Of a stretch of DNA of 42,387 bases, positions 8,104 to 15,044 are shown in pieces (within the stretch, counting starts at the first letter, position 1; each line of letters starts with the position of its first letter). The DNA is taken from the NCBI GenBank assembly GCA_900768515.1, contig CAAGDG010000185.1, positions 1-42,387 of the forward strand, in the 5' to 3' direction. The notes beneath the pieces are model-generated. The model was not told the origin of the DNA. It did not search any database and was given only the letters and a program-made list of their open reading frames with translations. The position numbers and the translations under genes are program-made. Source of the DNA: Lentisphaeria bacterium (lineage in GTDB: Bacteria; Verrucomicrobiota; Lentisphaeria; Victivallales; Victivallaceae).

Positions 8104-8781
8104 ATGCGACAAATTCGACTTTGGCTCGGCGCGCTGCTTTTTGCGCTTCTGTCGGCCATACATCCCGCGGTCTCGGCTGCGGAGGCGGCCCCGGCGCCGG
8201 ATGGCGACCTGATCGACCGGCTGGAGACGCTGCTCGACAAACTTGAACCGCGTTTCTGGACCGCTCTGGGAATGGCGCCGGACAGTTCCGGCTACCGGGA
8301 GGCCCGGGAGATGGTGCTGGAGGTCGGTTCCACCGGCCGCCGGATTCAGCAGCTGGTGACCCGTTCCGGGAACCGGGAGCTGCCGAACATCACCGGGGAA
8401 CTGGTTTCATTGCAGAACCTCTTCACGCAGACCCGGCGGAGTCAGGCGCAGTCCTACCGGTACCGCTTTGAATTGACCGGGATGGCCCAGTATGAACGGG
8501 AGTTCCGGCGGCTCGCCTCGCAGCGCGGGGAGAAGCTGCCCCGGAATGCGAAGCCGACGCTGGAGAACGTCTCCTACGACGACTACGCCGACTGGCTGAC
8601 CGAAATCTGCAGCCGGAATCTGGACCGGTTTTACCGGATCCGCAACAGCCGTGGCGACCGTCAGGACGACCGTCAGGATGACAACATGCGTGAGAAGATC
8701 GATGCGTTTTTCAACGATTACCGGACCATCCGGCTGGGGTTGGTCAAGCTGCGCCGGAGCGGCATCAAATTTGTTGAATGA
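8104..8781 (+). CDS. Exported protein of unknown function
   Basis: 225 residues with an N-terminal signal peptide (RLWLGALLFALLSAIHPAVS, cleavage near AEAA). The mature protein is predicted helical and charged (LIDRLETLLDKLEPRF, REFRRLASQRGEKLP) with an Arg/Asp-rich direct repeat (GDRQDDRQDD) near residues 193-202. No family recognised. A gaggagaagagag ribosome site stands before ATG 8104. It lies between the HIT gene and the antiporter on the same strand with short gaps, so it is probably co-transcribed. Likely periplasmic. Confidence 0.75.
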   Translation: MRQIRLWLGALLFALLSAIHPAVSAAEAAPAPDGDLIDRLETLLDKLEPRFWTALGMAPDSSGYREAREMVLEVGSTGRRIQQLVTRSGNRELPNITGELVSLQNLFTQTRRSQAQSYRYRFELTGMAQYEREFRRLASQRGEKLPRNAKPTLENVSYDDYADWLTEICSRNLDRFYRIRNSRGDRQDDRQDDNMREKIDAFFNDYRTIRLGLVKLRRSGIKFVE

Positions 8782-8799
8782 GAAAGTGAAGCGTTTCAG

Positions 8800-10146
8800 A
8801 TGATGGAGATCGAGGATTTCGACCGTTGCCGGGAACCGCGGGCGCGGGCGCTGATTCCCTTCGGGGTGTTTCTGGTGTTCTATCTCGGCATTTCGCTGTG
8901 GGCGGGGGACTTCTACCGGGTCCCGATGCCGGTTGCGTTTCTGGTCGCATCCGCCTCGGCGCTGGTGCTTGACCACCGCAGTTCGCTGCGGAGCAAGGTC
9001 GAACTCTTCGCCCACGGCATGGGCAACGTCGACATCATGACCATGTGCCTGATCTTCATTCTGGCCGGCGCCTTCGCCGGAGTCGCCTCGGCGATGGGGG
9101 CGGTCAGTGCGACGGTGAACCTGGCGCTGGCGGTGATCCCGGCGAACCTGCTTCTGGCGGGCATCTTTCTGGTCGGCTGTTTCATCTCGATTTCGATCGG
9201 GACTTCGGTGGGGACCGTGGTGGCGCTGACGCCGATCGCGCTCGGTCTGACCGGCACGCTGGAGATCTCCCCCGGGCTCTGCCTCGGCGCCGTGGTCGGC
9301 GGCGCGATGTTCGGCGACAATCTTTCGATGATCTCGGACACCACGATCGCCGCCACCCGGACCCAGGGGGTCGAGATGCGCGCCAAGTTTCTGGCCAACC
9401 TCTGGATTGCAATTCCGGCGGCGGTTCCGGCGCTGATTTTGTATGTGGCGCTGAGTTCGGGTACAACCCCGGTCGAACCGCAGCCGGTCACCTGGCACGG
9501 GATTCTGCTGGTGCTTCCCTATCTCGCCGTGCTGGTGCTCGCGCTCTGCGGCATGAACGTGATGCTGCTGATTCTGCTGGGAACTTTTCTGGCCGGGTGC
9601 GTCGGCATCGCCGGCGGCTCGATCGACCTCTGGCAGTTCTTCGAGGCGATGGGGAAGGGGGCGCGCGACATGTCGGACACCCTGATCGTGGCACTGCTCG
9701 CCGGCGGCCTTTTGAAGGTGATCCGCTACAACGGCGGAATCGGTTATCTGCTGAACATGATCAGCCGGCGGATCCGCGGCCGTCGCGGTGCCGAACTCGG
9801 AATCATCGCCCTGACCGCGGCGGTCAATCTTTTCACCGCCAACAACACGGTGGCGATTGTGATCGCCGGTCCGATTGCGCGGGACATTTCAAAACGTTTC
9901 GGTGTTTCCCCGGCCCGTGCCGCCGGGATTCTGGATACCGCCAGCTGCATCGTGCAGGGGATTCTTCCCTACGGGGCGCAGCTCCTGATGGCGGTCGGAC
10001 TGGCGGTCGGAGCCGGTTTTCGGGTCAGCGCTTTCGACGTGCTGGAGTTTCTCTTCTACCCGTATCTGCTTTTTGCCGCGCTGCTTCTGGCGGTTTTGAC
10101 CGGGTTCCCCGGGCGTCGGAGCCGCTCAGAAAAAATCGAGCAGTGA
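8800..10146 (+). CDS. NhaC-family Na+/H+ antiporter
   Basis: 448 residues with about 11-12 hydrophobic segments. Diagnostic stretches include GGAMFGDNLSMISDTTIAA followed by TRTQG, SIGTSVGTVVALTPIA and NLFTANNTVAIVIAGPIA, all typical of NhaC-type transporters that exchange Na+ or an organic substrate for protons at the inner membrane. The antiporter fits beside KtrAB in ion homeostasis. The start is ATG 8800, or 8803 as the second Met. The 3' end overlaps the convergent toroid gene by 21 bp, so no terminator fits between them. Confidence 0.88.
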   Translation: MMEIEDFDRCREPRARALIPFGVFLVFYLGISLWAGDFYRVPMPVAFLVASASALVLDHRSSLRSKVELFAHGMGNVDIMTMCLIFILAGAFAGVASAMGAVSATVNLALAVIPANLLLAGIFLVGCFISISIGTSVGTVVALTPIALGLTGTLEISPGLCLGAVVGGAMFGDNLSMISDTTIAATRTQGVEMRAKFLANLWIAIPAAVPALILYVALSSGTTPVEPQPVTWHGILLVLPYLAVLVLALCGMNVMLLILLGTFLAGCVGIAGGSIDLWQFFEAMGKGARDMSDTLIVALLAGGLLKVIRYNGGIGYLLNMISRRIRGRRGAELGIIALTAAVNLFTANNTVAIVIAGPIARDISKRFGVSPARAAGILDTASCIVQGILPYGAQLLMAVGLAVGAGFRVSAFDVLEFLFYPYLLFAALLLAVLTGFPGRRSRSEKIEQ

Positions 10147-11346
10147 TTTCCCCGTGATCTCCAGCAGCACTCCGGTGGCGATCGGCGCGTTGGTCCAGCC
10201 GGAGTAGATGCTGCCTGCGCCGCCCTCGACGCAGTCTCCTCCGCCCCATGCGGCGCGGTCGAGATCGTACATGCCCCGCCAGCAGCCCCGGAACCGGGGG
10301 GAGGGGCCCGGATCCTGAATCCGGAGCAGGAGGGCGAGCTGCTTCTCCTTCGCCCGGCGGAATTTCTCCTCCCCGGTCAGCGCGGTCAACAGCTGCAGCG
10401 CGAGAAAGGACCAGTTGAGCGTGTAGATGGTATCCACCAGCCGGTTGCCGCAGGGAGCTTCGTAATGTTCGGCGGGGAGGTTCCCGGTTTCAGGATCCAT
10501 CCGTGAAAGAATTTTCTCCCCGGCCCGAACCGCGAGGAGCCGGTCCTCCTCCAGGCCGAAGGCGCGAAAGGCGCTTGCGGCTCCGAGCACGGCGTATCCG
10601 TATTCACTGGCGGAAAGTTCCCCGAGGGTGGTCTGCAGATGGCGGTGGTAGCGGCGGATCTCCGGTTCCGGCCGGATGTCTTCAAAGGCGACGGCGGCGC
10701 GGGAGAGCGCCATGACAACGAGGGAACCCCAGTGGGGCAGATTCAGCCGGCCGCGCCAGATTCCCTCCGGATCCTCCCACGCGCCGGGAACAGTCGGGGA
10801 GGGGGAGCCGATGCCGCGGCCGAATGCCTTCAGAAGTTCTTCCGAGAGAATCCGTGCCCAGTGCGAAAGCTCCAGTTTCCGATCCAGGTCGGGCCGGAGG
10901 CGCGCCATGGCGAGCGGCAGAAAAACGCACCATGCGTTGTCGTCGTAGTAGACGACCGACTCCCGGCAGATGTGCGACCAGTTCCAGCTGCCGTCCGGAT
11001 AAGCCGGATTGCCGCGGTTGAGGAGGCCGCTGCGGCAGTAGAGAAAGGAGAGCAGCTTTTCCGCGACGGCCGCGTATCCGCCGTCGTGGAAAATTTTGTC
11101 GGCAAGGAGGAAGAGCAGCGCGGTCTCAAAGTTGCAGTCGGCCCGCCGCTGTTCGATCACCCGGCAGTCGGAAAGGTCGGTCCAGGCGGGGAAGCTGAAG
11201 CGCATCTGTTCGAGCGCCCTGCCTTCGGCGACAGTCAGCCGCTCCGCGACCCCCCAGGAGCCGTCGCCGGGATCCATGATGCCGGAAGTCAGAAACCAGT
11301 TCAGGTTGTTTCGCACCGCCGTTTCAAGAGGCGTCTTCATCTCCAT
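10126..11346 (-). CDS. Predicted alpha/alpha-toroid protein, possible glycoside-active enzyme
   Basis: 406 residues, no signal peptide, presumably cytoplasmic. It is made of repeated helical hairpins with aromatic/acidic loop motifs such as SWNWSHICRE, YYDDNAWCVF, LPHWGSLVVMALSRAA and LNWSFLALQLLTAL. The W/D/N-rich loops of an (alpha/alpha)6 toroid resemble glycosidases, epimerases or unsaturated-uronyl hydrolases, but I cannot assign a family. ATG 11346 was chosen because AAGGAG lies 12 nt upstream; ATG 11340 is also possible. It is divergent from a LacI regulator, which supports a sugar-related role. Confidence 0.65.
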   Translation of the reverse strand: MEMKTPLETAVRNNLNWFLTSGIMDPGDGSWGVAERLTVAEGRALEQMRFSFPAWTDLSDCRVIEQRRADCNFETALLFLLADKIFHDGGYAAVAEKLLSFLYCRSGLLNRGNPAYPDGSWNWSHICRESVVYYDDNAWCVFLPLAMARLRPDLDRKLELSHWARILSEELLKAFGRGIGSPSPTVPGAWEDPEGIWRGRLNLPHWGSLVVMALSRAAVAFEDIRPEPEIRRYHRHLQTTLGELSASEYGYAVLGAASAFRAFGLEEDRLLAVRAGEKILSRMDPETGNLPAEHYEAPCGNRLVDTIYTLNWSFLALQLLTALTGEEKFRRAKEKQLALLLRIQDPGPSPRFRGCWRGMYDLDRAAWGGGDCVEGGAGSIYSGWTNAPIATGVLLEITGKSLLDFF

Positions 11347-11405
11347 ATCTCCGCCATCTCCTTTTTTCGACAGTTCCGAATGAACTCTTCGATTCGTTGC
11401 TAAAA

Positions 11406-11434
11406 TGTTATAGTTGTCAATGGATAAAATAACA
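11406..11434. promoter_or_regulatory. Inverted repeat between the toroid gene and lacI-type gene
   Basis: TGTTAT (11406-11411) and ATAACA (11429-11434) are 17 bp apart. On the minus strand the left arm overlaps a -10-like TATAAC for the toroid gene. It could be an operator for the neighbouring regulator, but the spacing is wider than usual for LacI sites. Confidence 0.3.
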
Positions 11435-11477
11435 CTCCGCAACGGGAATGCAAGAGGCGTTTCGAAAGAAAAAAGAA

Positions 11478-11506
11478 TTGCAATCCCGGCGGGCAGGGAG
11501 TATATT
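11478..11506 (+). promoter_or_regulatory. Promoter of the LacI-type regulator gene
   Basis: TTGCAA (11478-11483), exactly 17 bp, TATATT (11501-11506). The predicted start near 11513 excludes the upstream in-frame ATG 11414 and favours GTG 11549. Confidence 0.65.
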
Positions 11507-11548
11507 GAACCGATGCTGCGCGGCGCGGCGGAGCGGAAGGATTTTTTC

Positions 11549-12568
11549 GTGACAAAACGTATGAAACTTGCTGACATCGCCCGGGAGGCGGGAGTCTCCA
11601 CCACGGCGGTCTCGTTTTACATCAACGGGAAGGCGCGGCAGTACAAACTTTCGAAGGAAACCTGCGAACGGATCGGGGCGGTGGTGCGAAAGTACGATTT
11701 CGTGCCGAACCTTTTCGCCCGTGCGATGCAGCACAACCGCACCTACCTGATCGGGGTGGTGATCTGCGACCGGATCAACGCCTCCTTCTGGAGCGACATC
11801 ATTGCGGGGATGGAGCAGGAGGTCGCCCCCTGTCGTTACAATCTGCTGCTGTCCACCCGGACCGGTCCGGAATCGGAGCGGGAGGCAGTTCGGCTGATGC
11901 GGAGCAAGGGTGTGGATGCTTACGCGGTTTGTCCGGTGACCTCCCCCGACGGGAACGCGGTCAACGGTGAACTGTTTCAGAAGCTGGCGGCGGAACGGCC
12001 GGTGATCACGCTCAACCGGGCGGTTCCCGGCGTGGCCGGCGTCTATCACGACGAACTGTCGGGAGGTCGGCTGGCGGCGGATGCGCTGCTCGACGCCGGA
12101 CTCTCCCGGCTGGCTCTCTTCGGGAAGGGGTTCCGGAGCGGACTCGGCCGGCTGCGGGGATTTCTGGACCGCTGCGCCGAACGGGGGATTGAACCTTTCG
12201 GTCTTTTCGAGGAACCCGGTTCCCTTATGGCGGCGGCGGTTCCGCCCGCGGGCGTATTCTGCTTTTCCGACCGTGACGCGATGCTGCTCAGCTGTGCGGT
12301 GACGGCGCGCGGCCTGCGGGTGCCGGAGGAGCTTTCGCTGGTCGGTTACGACGGGGTGGAATGGAGTGAAATGATGGTTCCGAAGCTGACCACAATCCGG
12401 CAGTTCAAGACGGAGCTGGGAATTCGCGCCGCCCGCCGGCTGATCGCCATTCTGGAGGAGGGCGCTCCGGATGATCATCATCATGAAGTGTTGCAGCCGG
12501 TGCTGCAGGCCGGGGGGAGCGTCCGTGCCCCGGCTTCCGGGAAAGGAGCCGTAGACGATGTTGATTGA
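11549..12568 (+). CDS. LacI-family transcriptional regulator
   Basis: 339 residues. An N-terminal helix-turn-helix (KLADIAREAGVSTTAVSFYI, about residues 6-25) is followed by a hinge and a periplasmic-binding-protein-like effector domain (LIGVVICDRINASFWSDI, ELSGGRLAADALLDAG, ELSLVGYDGVEWS). I chose GTG 11549 because GGAAGG sits 8 nt upstream and the mapped promoter lies at 11478-11506. ATG 11513 and ATG 11561 are alternatives. It probably controls the divergent toroid gene and itself. The C-terminus overlaps upp by 11 nt. Confidence 0.9.
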   Translation: MTKRMKLADIAREAGVSTTAVSFYINGKARQYKLSKETCERIGAVVRKYDFVPNLFARAMQHNRTYLIGVVICDRINASFWSDIIAGMEQEVAPCRYNLLLSTRTGPESEREAVRLMRSKGVDAYAVCPVTSPDGNAVNGELFQKLAAERPVITLNRAVPGVAGVYHDELSGGRLAADALLDAGLSRLALFGKGFRSGLGRLRGFLDRCAERGIEPFGLFEEPGSLMAAAVPPAGVFCFSDRDAMLLSCAVTARGLRVPEELSLVGYDGVEWSEMMVPKLTTIRQFKTELGIRAARRLIAILEEGAPDDHHHEVLQPVLQAGGSVRAPASGKGAVDDVD

Positions 12569-13178
12569 AGTGAAACACCCCTGTGTGCAGGCGGCGCTCA
12601 CCCGGCTGCGGGATCGGGAGACCGCGGCGAAGGAGTTCCGGGAGCAGGTCGGGACCATTACCGGTCTGCTCGCCTTCGAAGCGTTGCGGAATCTGGAAGT
12701 CGAAGAAGTGGTTGTCCGCACCCCGCTTGCGGAATGTGACGGTTGGCGGATCCGCAGCGAAGTGGTGGTCGTTCCGATTCTGAGGGCGGGGCTTGGGATG
12801 CTGGAGAGCATTCTGCGTCTGGTCCCTGACGCCCGTGTCGGTTTCATCGGACTGGAACGAAACGAGATTACGGCCGAACCGCGAGAATATTACTGCAAAC
12901 TTCCGGAGGCGACTCCGGACTCCTTCGTTCTGGTGATCGATCCGATGCTGGCCACCGGCGGATCGCTTTCGGCGGCGATTCGCTTGTTGAAGGCGAAGGG
13001 GTTCCGCCGCATTTGCGTTCTTTCCATTCTGAGTGCTCCCGATGGTGTGGCCCGCATGGAGCAGGATCATCCCGAAACTCCGGTTTACACCGGCGGGCTT
13101 GATCCCGCGCTCGACGAACATCATTACATCGTTCCCGGTCTCGGCGATGCCGGCGATCGGCTGTTTCTGCTTTTCTGA
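12558..13178 (+). CDS. upp: Uracil phosphoribosyltransferase
   Basis: 206 residues, normal length. It makes UMP from uracil and PRPP (pyrimidine salvage). It has ILRAGLGM (74-81), the PRPP-binding loop DPMLATGGS (128-136) and the C-terminal YIVPGLGDAGDRLF uracil-binding segment. AAAGGAG precedes ATG 12558 inside the end of the regulator gene. This overlap suggests translation together with the LacI regulator, though a functional link is not obvious. Confidence 0.96.
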   Translation: MLIEVKHPCVQAALTRLRDRETAAKEFREQVGTITGLLAFEALRNLEVEEVVVRTPLAECDGWRIRSEVVVVPILRAGLGMLESILRLVPDARVGFIGLERNEITAEPREYYCKLPEATPDSFVLVIDPMLATGGSLSAAIRLLKAKGFRRICVLSILSAPDGVARMEQDHPETPVYTGGLDPALDEHHYIVPGLGDAGDRLFLLF

Positions 13179-13209
13179 GCCGGCGGTGCAACTTCTGCCA
13201 TGAAGCGGG

Positions 13210-13235
13210 GATTCCCCGGAGAAATTAAGGGAATC
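13210..13235 (+). terminator. Weak hairpin after upp
   Basis: GATTCCC (13210-13216) pairs with GGGAATC (13229-13235). No T-run follows directly; a GATTTTTT tract starts about 16 nt later. Possible terminator. Confidence 0.35.
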
Positions 13236-13290
13236 CTGATTGAAACCGGCGATTTTTTCTGTGAATTAATTTGATTTTTTCAAAAAATGA

Positions 13291-13320
13291 TTTATTTTAT
13301 TTATAAAGTTAATTTATAAT
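13291..13320 (+). promoter_or_regulatory. Promoter of the ROK regulator
   Basis: A strongly AT-rich stretch (13250-13322) ends in a perfect TATAAT (13315-13320). A TTTATT lies 18 bp upstream. The TTATTT and AAATAA-like half sites here resemble autoregulatory sites of ROK repressors, but I cannot define an operator. Confidence 0.45.
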
Positions 13321-13342
13321 ATAGGGAAGGGAAACCGGTGCG

Positions 13343-14404
13343 ATGCGTGTCGTGGGGACATCTCCGAATGTCAAACAGTGCAATGTGAATCTGGTCAAAT
13401 GGTTTCTTCTGGAACGGGGAGGGGCGACCAAACCGGAAATTGCGCAGCATACCGGGATCAGTCTGATGACGGTCGGAAAGATCGTGAATGAGATGGTGGC
13501 CGCGGGCACACTTCGCCCCGGGGGAGCGCGGGGTTCGGCGCTGGGCCGCAAAGCGGAACTCTATTCGATCAATCCGGACTGCGGATGTGCGATTTCGCTG
13601 CGTTTTGTGGTGGAAGGGATCTTTCTGGTGGTTTCCGATGAACTCGGCGGCATCCGTGCGGAAGAATTTCACCCGCTTCCTGTCGGCTACGGTTTTGCCG
13701 AGGTCCGGCGGGTGGTGGAGGCGGCGATGCCGGAGCTGCCGCCGGTGAAGTCGGTGGTGGCGGGGTTTCCGGCATCCGTGGCGAATGGAAAGCTGCACAG
13801 CGGCCATCTTGAGCAGTTCCGCGATGTGGACGTGCAGCGGAAACTGGACCAGCTCTTCGGCATGCCGGTGCTGATCGGACGCGATCTCAACATCTGCACT
13901 CTCGGCTACATGTACCGGGGGGTTCCGCCGTTCACGCCGTCCCGGCCGGAAATTCAGGATCTGGTTTACTTCTATTTTTCCCGGGCCGGCTACGGCGCCG
14001 GAATTCTGTCGGCCGGCCGGGTTCTGAAGGGATTTGCCAATTTCGCCGGGGAAGTCGGGCGGATGCCTTTGCCGGAAAACCGATATATTCGGGAAGTTTT
14101 TGAAAGCGGTGCGGACGATGAGGAGTATCTGTGCAATCTGGTGCAGATGATTGGCGCGGTTGTCTGTCTGGTCAATCCGGCGGTTGCGGTCTTTTCCGGT
14201 GATTCGGTCCGTCCCCATTTGATGGAGGAGCTCCGGCGGCGTCTGGAGTCGCAGGTGCACTTTCTGTGGGCCGGGCAGGGAAGCGTCTGTCCGAAACTGA
14301 TTTATGAAGAGGACATCTGGCCGAGTTACCGGTCCGGTCTGGTTTACGTCGCGACCAGGCGGATGCATGCCGGAGTCTGCATCGTCGAGGACCGGGGGCT
14401 GTAG
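13343..14404 (+). CDS. ROK-family transcriptional regulator
   Basis: 353 residues. A winged helix-turn-helix sits at about 14-70 (LLERGGATKPEIAQHTGISLMTVGKIVNEMVAAG), followed by an actin-like ROK domain (VVAGFPASVANGKLH, VLIGRDLNICTLGY, GYGAGILSAGRVLKGFANFAGEVGRMPLP). The usual ROK ExGH zinc/substrate motif is altered to GEVGRMP, the zinc cysteines are not evident and the DxGxT ATP loop is missing, so it is likely a sugar-sensing repressor without kinase activity. A gggaaggg ribosome site precedes ATG 13343. It is not adjacent to any sugar enzyme gene; the next unit downstream encodes two tiny peptides. Confidence 0.85.
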   Translation: MRVVGTSPNVKQCNVNLVKWFLLERGGATKPEIAQHTGISLMTVGKIVNEMVAAGTLRPGGARGSALGRKAELYSINPDCGCAISLRFVVEGIFLVVSDELGGIRAEEFHPLPVGYGFAEVRRVVEAAMPELPPVKSVVAGFPASVANGKLHSGHLEQFRDVDVQRKLDQLFGMPVLIGRDLNICTLGYMYRGVPPFTPSRPEIQDLVYFYFSRAGYGAGILSAGRVLKGFANFAGEVGRMPLPENRYIREVFESGADDEEYLCNLVQMIGAVVCLVNPAVAVFSGDSVRPHLMEELRRRLESQVHFLWAGQGSVCPKLIYEEDIWPSYRSGLVYVATRRMHAGVCIVEDRGL

Positions 14405-14464
14405 ACGGAGCCGCCGCCGGCCTGTTTCCCGAATTTCCGGAGAGGGGTGGTGTCTCCGGCCGGA

Positions 14465-14491
14465 ATGCCATCCCGCCGTTTTTCATATATT
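14465..14491 (+). promoter_or_regulatory. Possible promoter of the two-peptide unit
   Basis: TATATT (14486-14491) with ATGCCA 15 bp upstream (14465-14470), a suboptimal spacing. The predicted start, near 14498, coincides with the 5' edge of a hairpin. Confidence 0.4.
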
Positions 14492-14498
14492 TCCGGCT

Positions 14499-14517
14499 TC
14501 CGCAGGGATCCCGCGGA
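14499..14517 (+). other. Hairpin at predicted 5' end of the two-peptide transcript
   Basis: TCCGC (14499-14503) pairs with GCGGA (14513-14517), and the inner GGG/CCC continue the stem with a bulged A. It could be a transcript-stabilising 5' structure. Confidence 0.4.
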
Positions 14518-14553
14518 ATGCCGGGCCATAGCAATTCAAGAGGAGAAATCATT

Positions 14554-14640
14554 GTGAATCAGCATTATTTTCTTTCATTTATGATGAACGCGGCGCTATT
14601 CAGCTGCGGTCTGAATTCGACTTTCATCTTCGGATTCTGA
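14554..14640 (+). CDS. Small hydrophobic peptide 1 (28 residues), unknown
   Basis: GTG 14554 follows an aagaggagaaat ribosome site at good spacing. The product is 28 residues: VNQHYFLSFMMNAALF then SCGLNSTFIFGF. Residues 9-21 (F-M-x-x-A-A-x-x-x-x-G-x-N) match the second peptide of this unit in the same register counted from the start codon. The middle and C-terminus are hydrophobic; it could be a membrane peptide, a precursor peptide or a leader. No family recognised. It is a candidate because of the ribosome site and paralogy, not because of length. Confidence 0.5.
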   Translation: MNQHYFLSFMMNAALFSCGLNSTFIFGF

Positions 14641-14648
14641 CAAAACCG

Positions 14649-14693
14649 GAAGACGGAAGAGCGGACAGGAAAACAACGGGGGGTCTTCTGTCC
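14649..14693 (+). other. Two interleaved helices between the small peptide genes
   Basis: GAAGAC (14649-14654) can pair with GTCTTC (14683-14688), and GGACAG (14663-14668) with CTGTCC (14688-14693). The A-B-A'-B' order allows either an H-type pseudoknot or two mutually exclusive hairpins, about 28 nt before the second start codon. Confidence 0.4.
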
Positions 14694-14720
14694 AGAAAAC
14701 GACGGAAAGGAGGAATCATC

Positions 14721-14822
14721 ATGGACGTTCAAAGAATCATGAAATTCATGTTGACCGCCGCCGTGCTGAACAGCGGCGCCAACGGAATGCCCGCGCGTCA
14801 GGAAAAACGGAATAAAAAGTGA
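14721..14822 (+). CDS. Small peptide 2 (33 residues), paralogous to peptide 1
   Basis: ATG 14721 is preceded by ggaaaggaggaat, one of the strongest ribosome sites in the window. The product starts MDVQRIMKFMLTAAVLNSG, then ANGMPARQEKRNKK: a short amphipathic or hydrophobic stretch followed by a very basic tail. F9, M10, A13, A14, G19 and N21 are identical to peptide 1 without gaps, with conservative changes between them. A perfect terminator follows 22 bp after the stop. Function unknown. Confidence 0.6.
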   Translation: MDVQRIMKFMLTAAVLNSGANGMPARQEKRNKK

Positions 14823-14844
14823 TTTTCCCGTGATTCGCGGTTCG

Positions 14845-14874
14845 GGACCCGGAATGCTCCGGGTCCTTTTTTTT
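14845..14874 (+). terminator. Strong rho-independent terminator of the two-peptide unit
   Basis: Stem GGACCCGGA (14845-14853) / TCCGGGTCC (14858-14866), 4-nt loop ATGC, then T8 (14867-14874). 14875-15044 contains no gene that I can support. Confidence 0.93.
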
Positions 14875-15044
14875 GGGGAGGGGAGACAACCACCTGTTTC
14901 GTTCCGTCCAGACTTCTGAGTTTCAGGAAACTCTGGAGCAGTCCCGGCCGGAGGCGTCCGGAATGCGTCCATAGTTGAGACGTGCCGGTGGAATCGGGGG
15001 GCACACCCGGCGGTCGGAAGGAGTTCGGCATCCGGAGGTGGAGG

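Noticed and set aside
14565..14972. 135-codon minus-strand frame across the micro-peptide unit
   Set aside because: It runs backwards through a strong plus-strand terminator and both ribosome sites, with no domain and a composition typical of antisense shadows.
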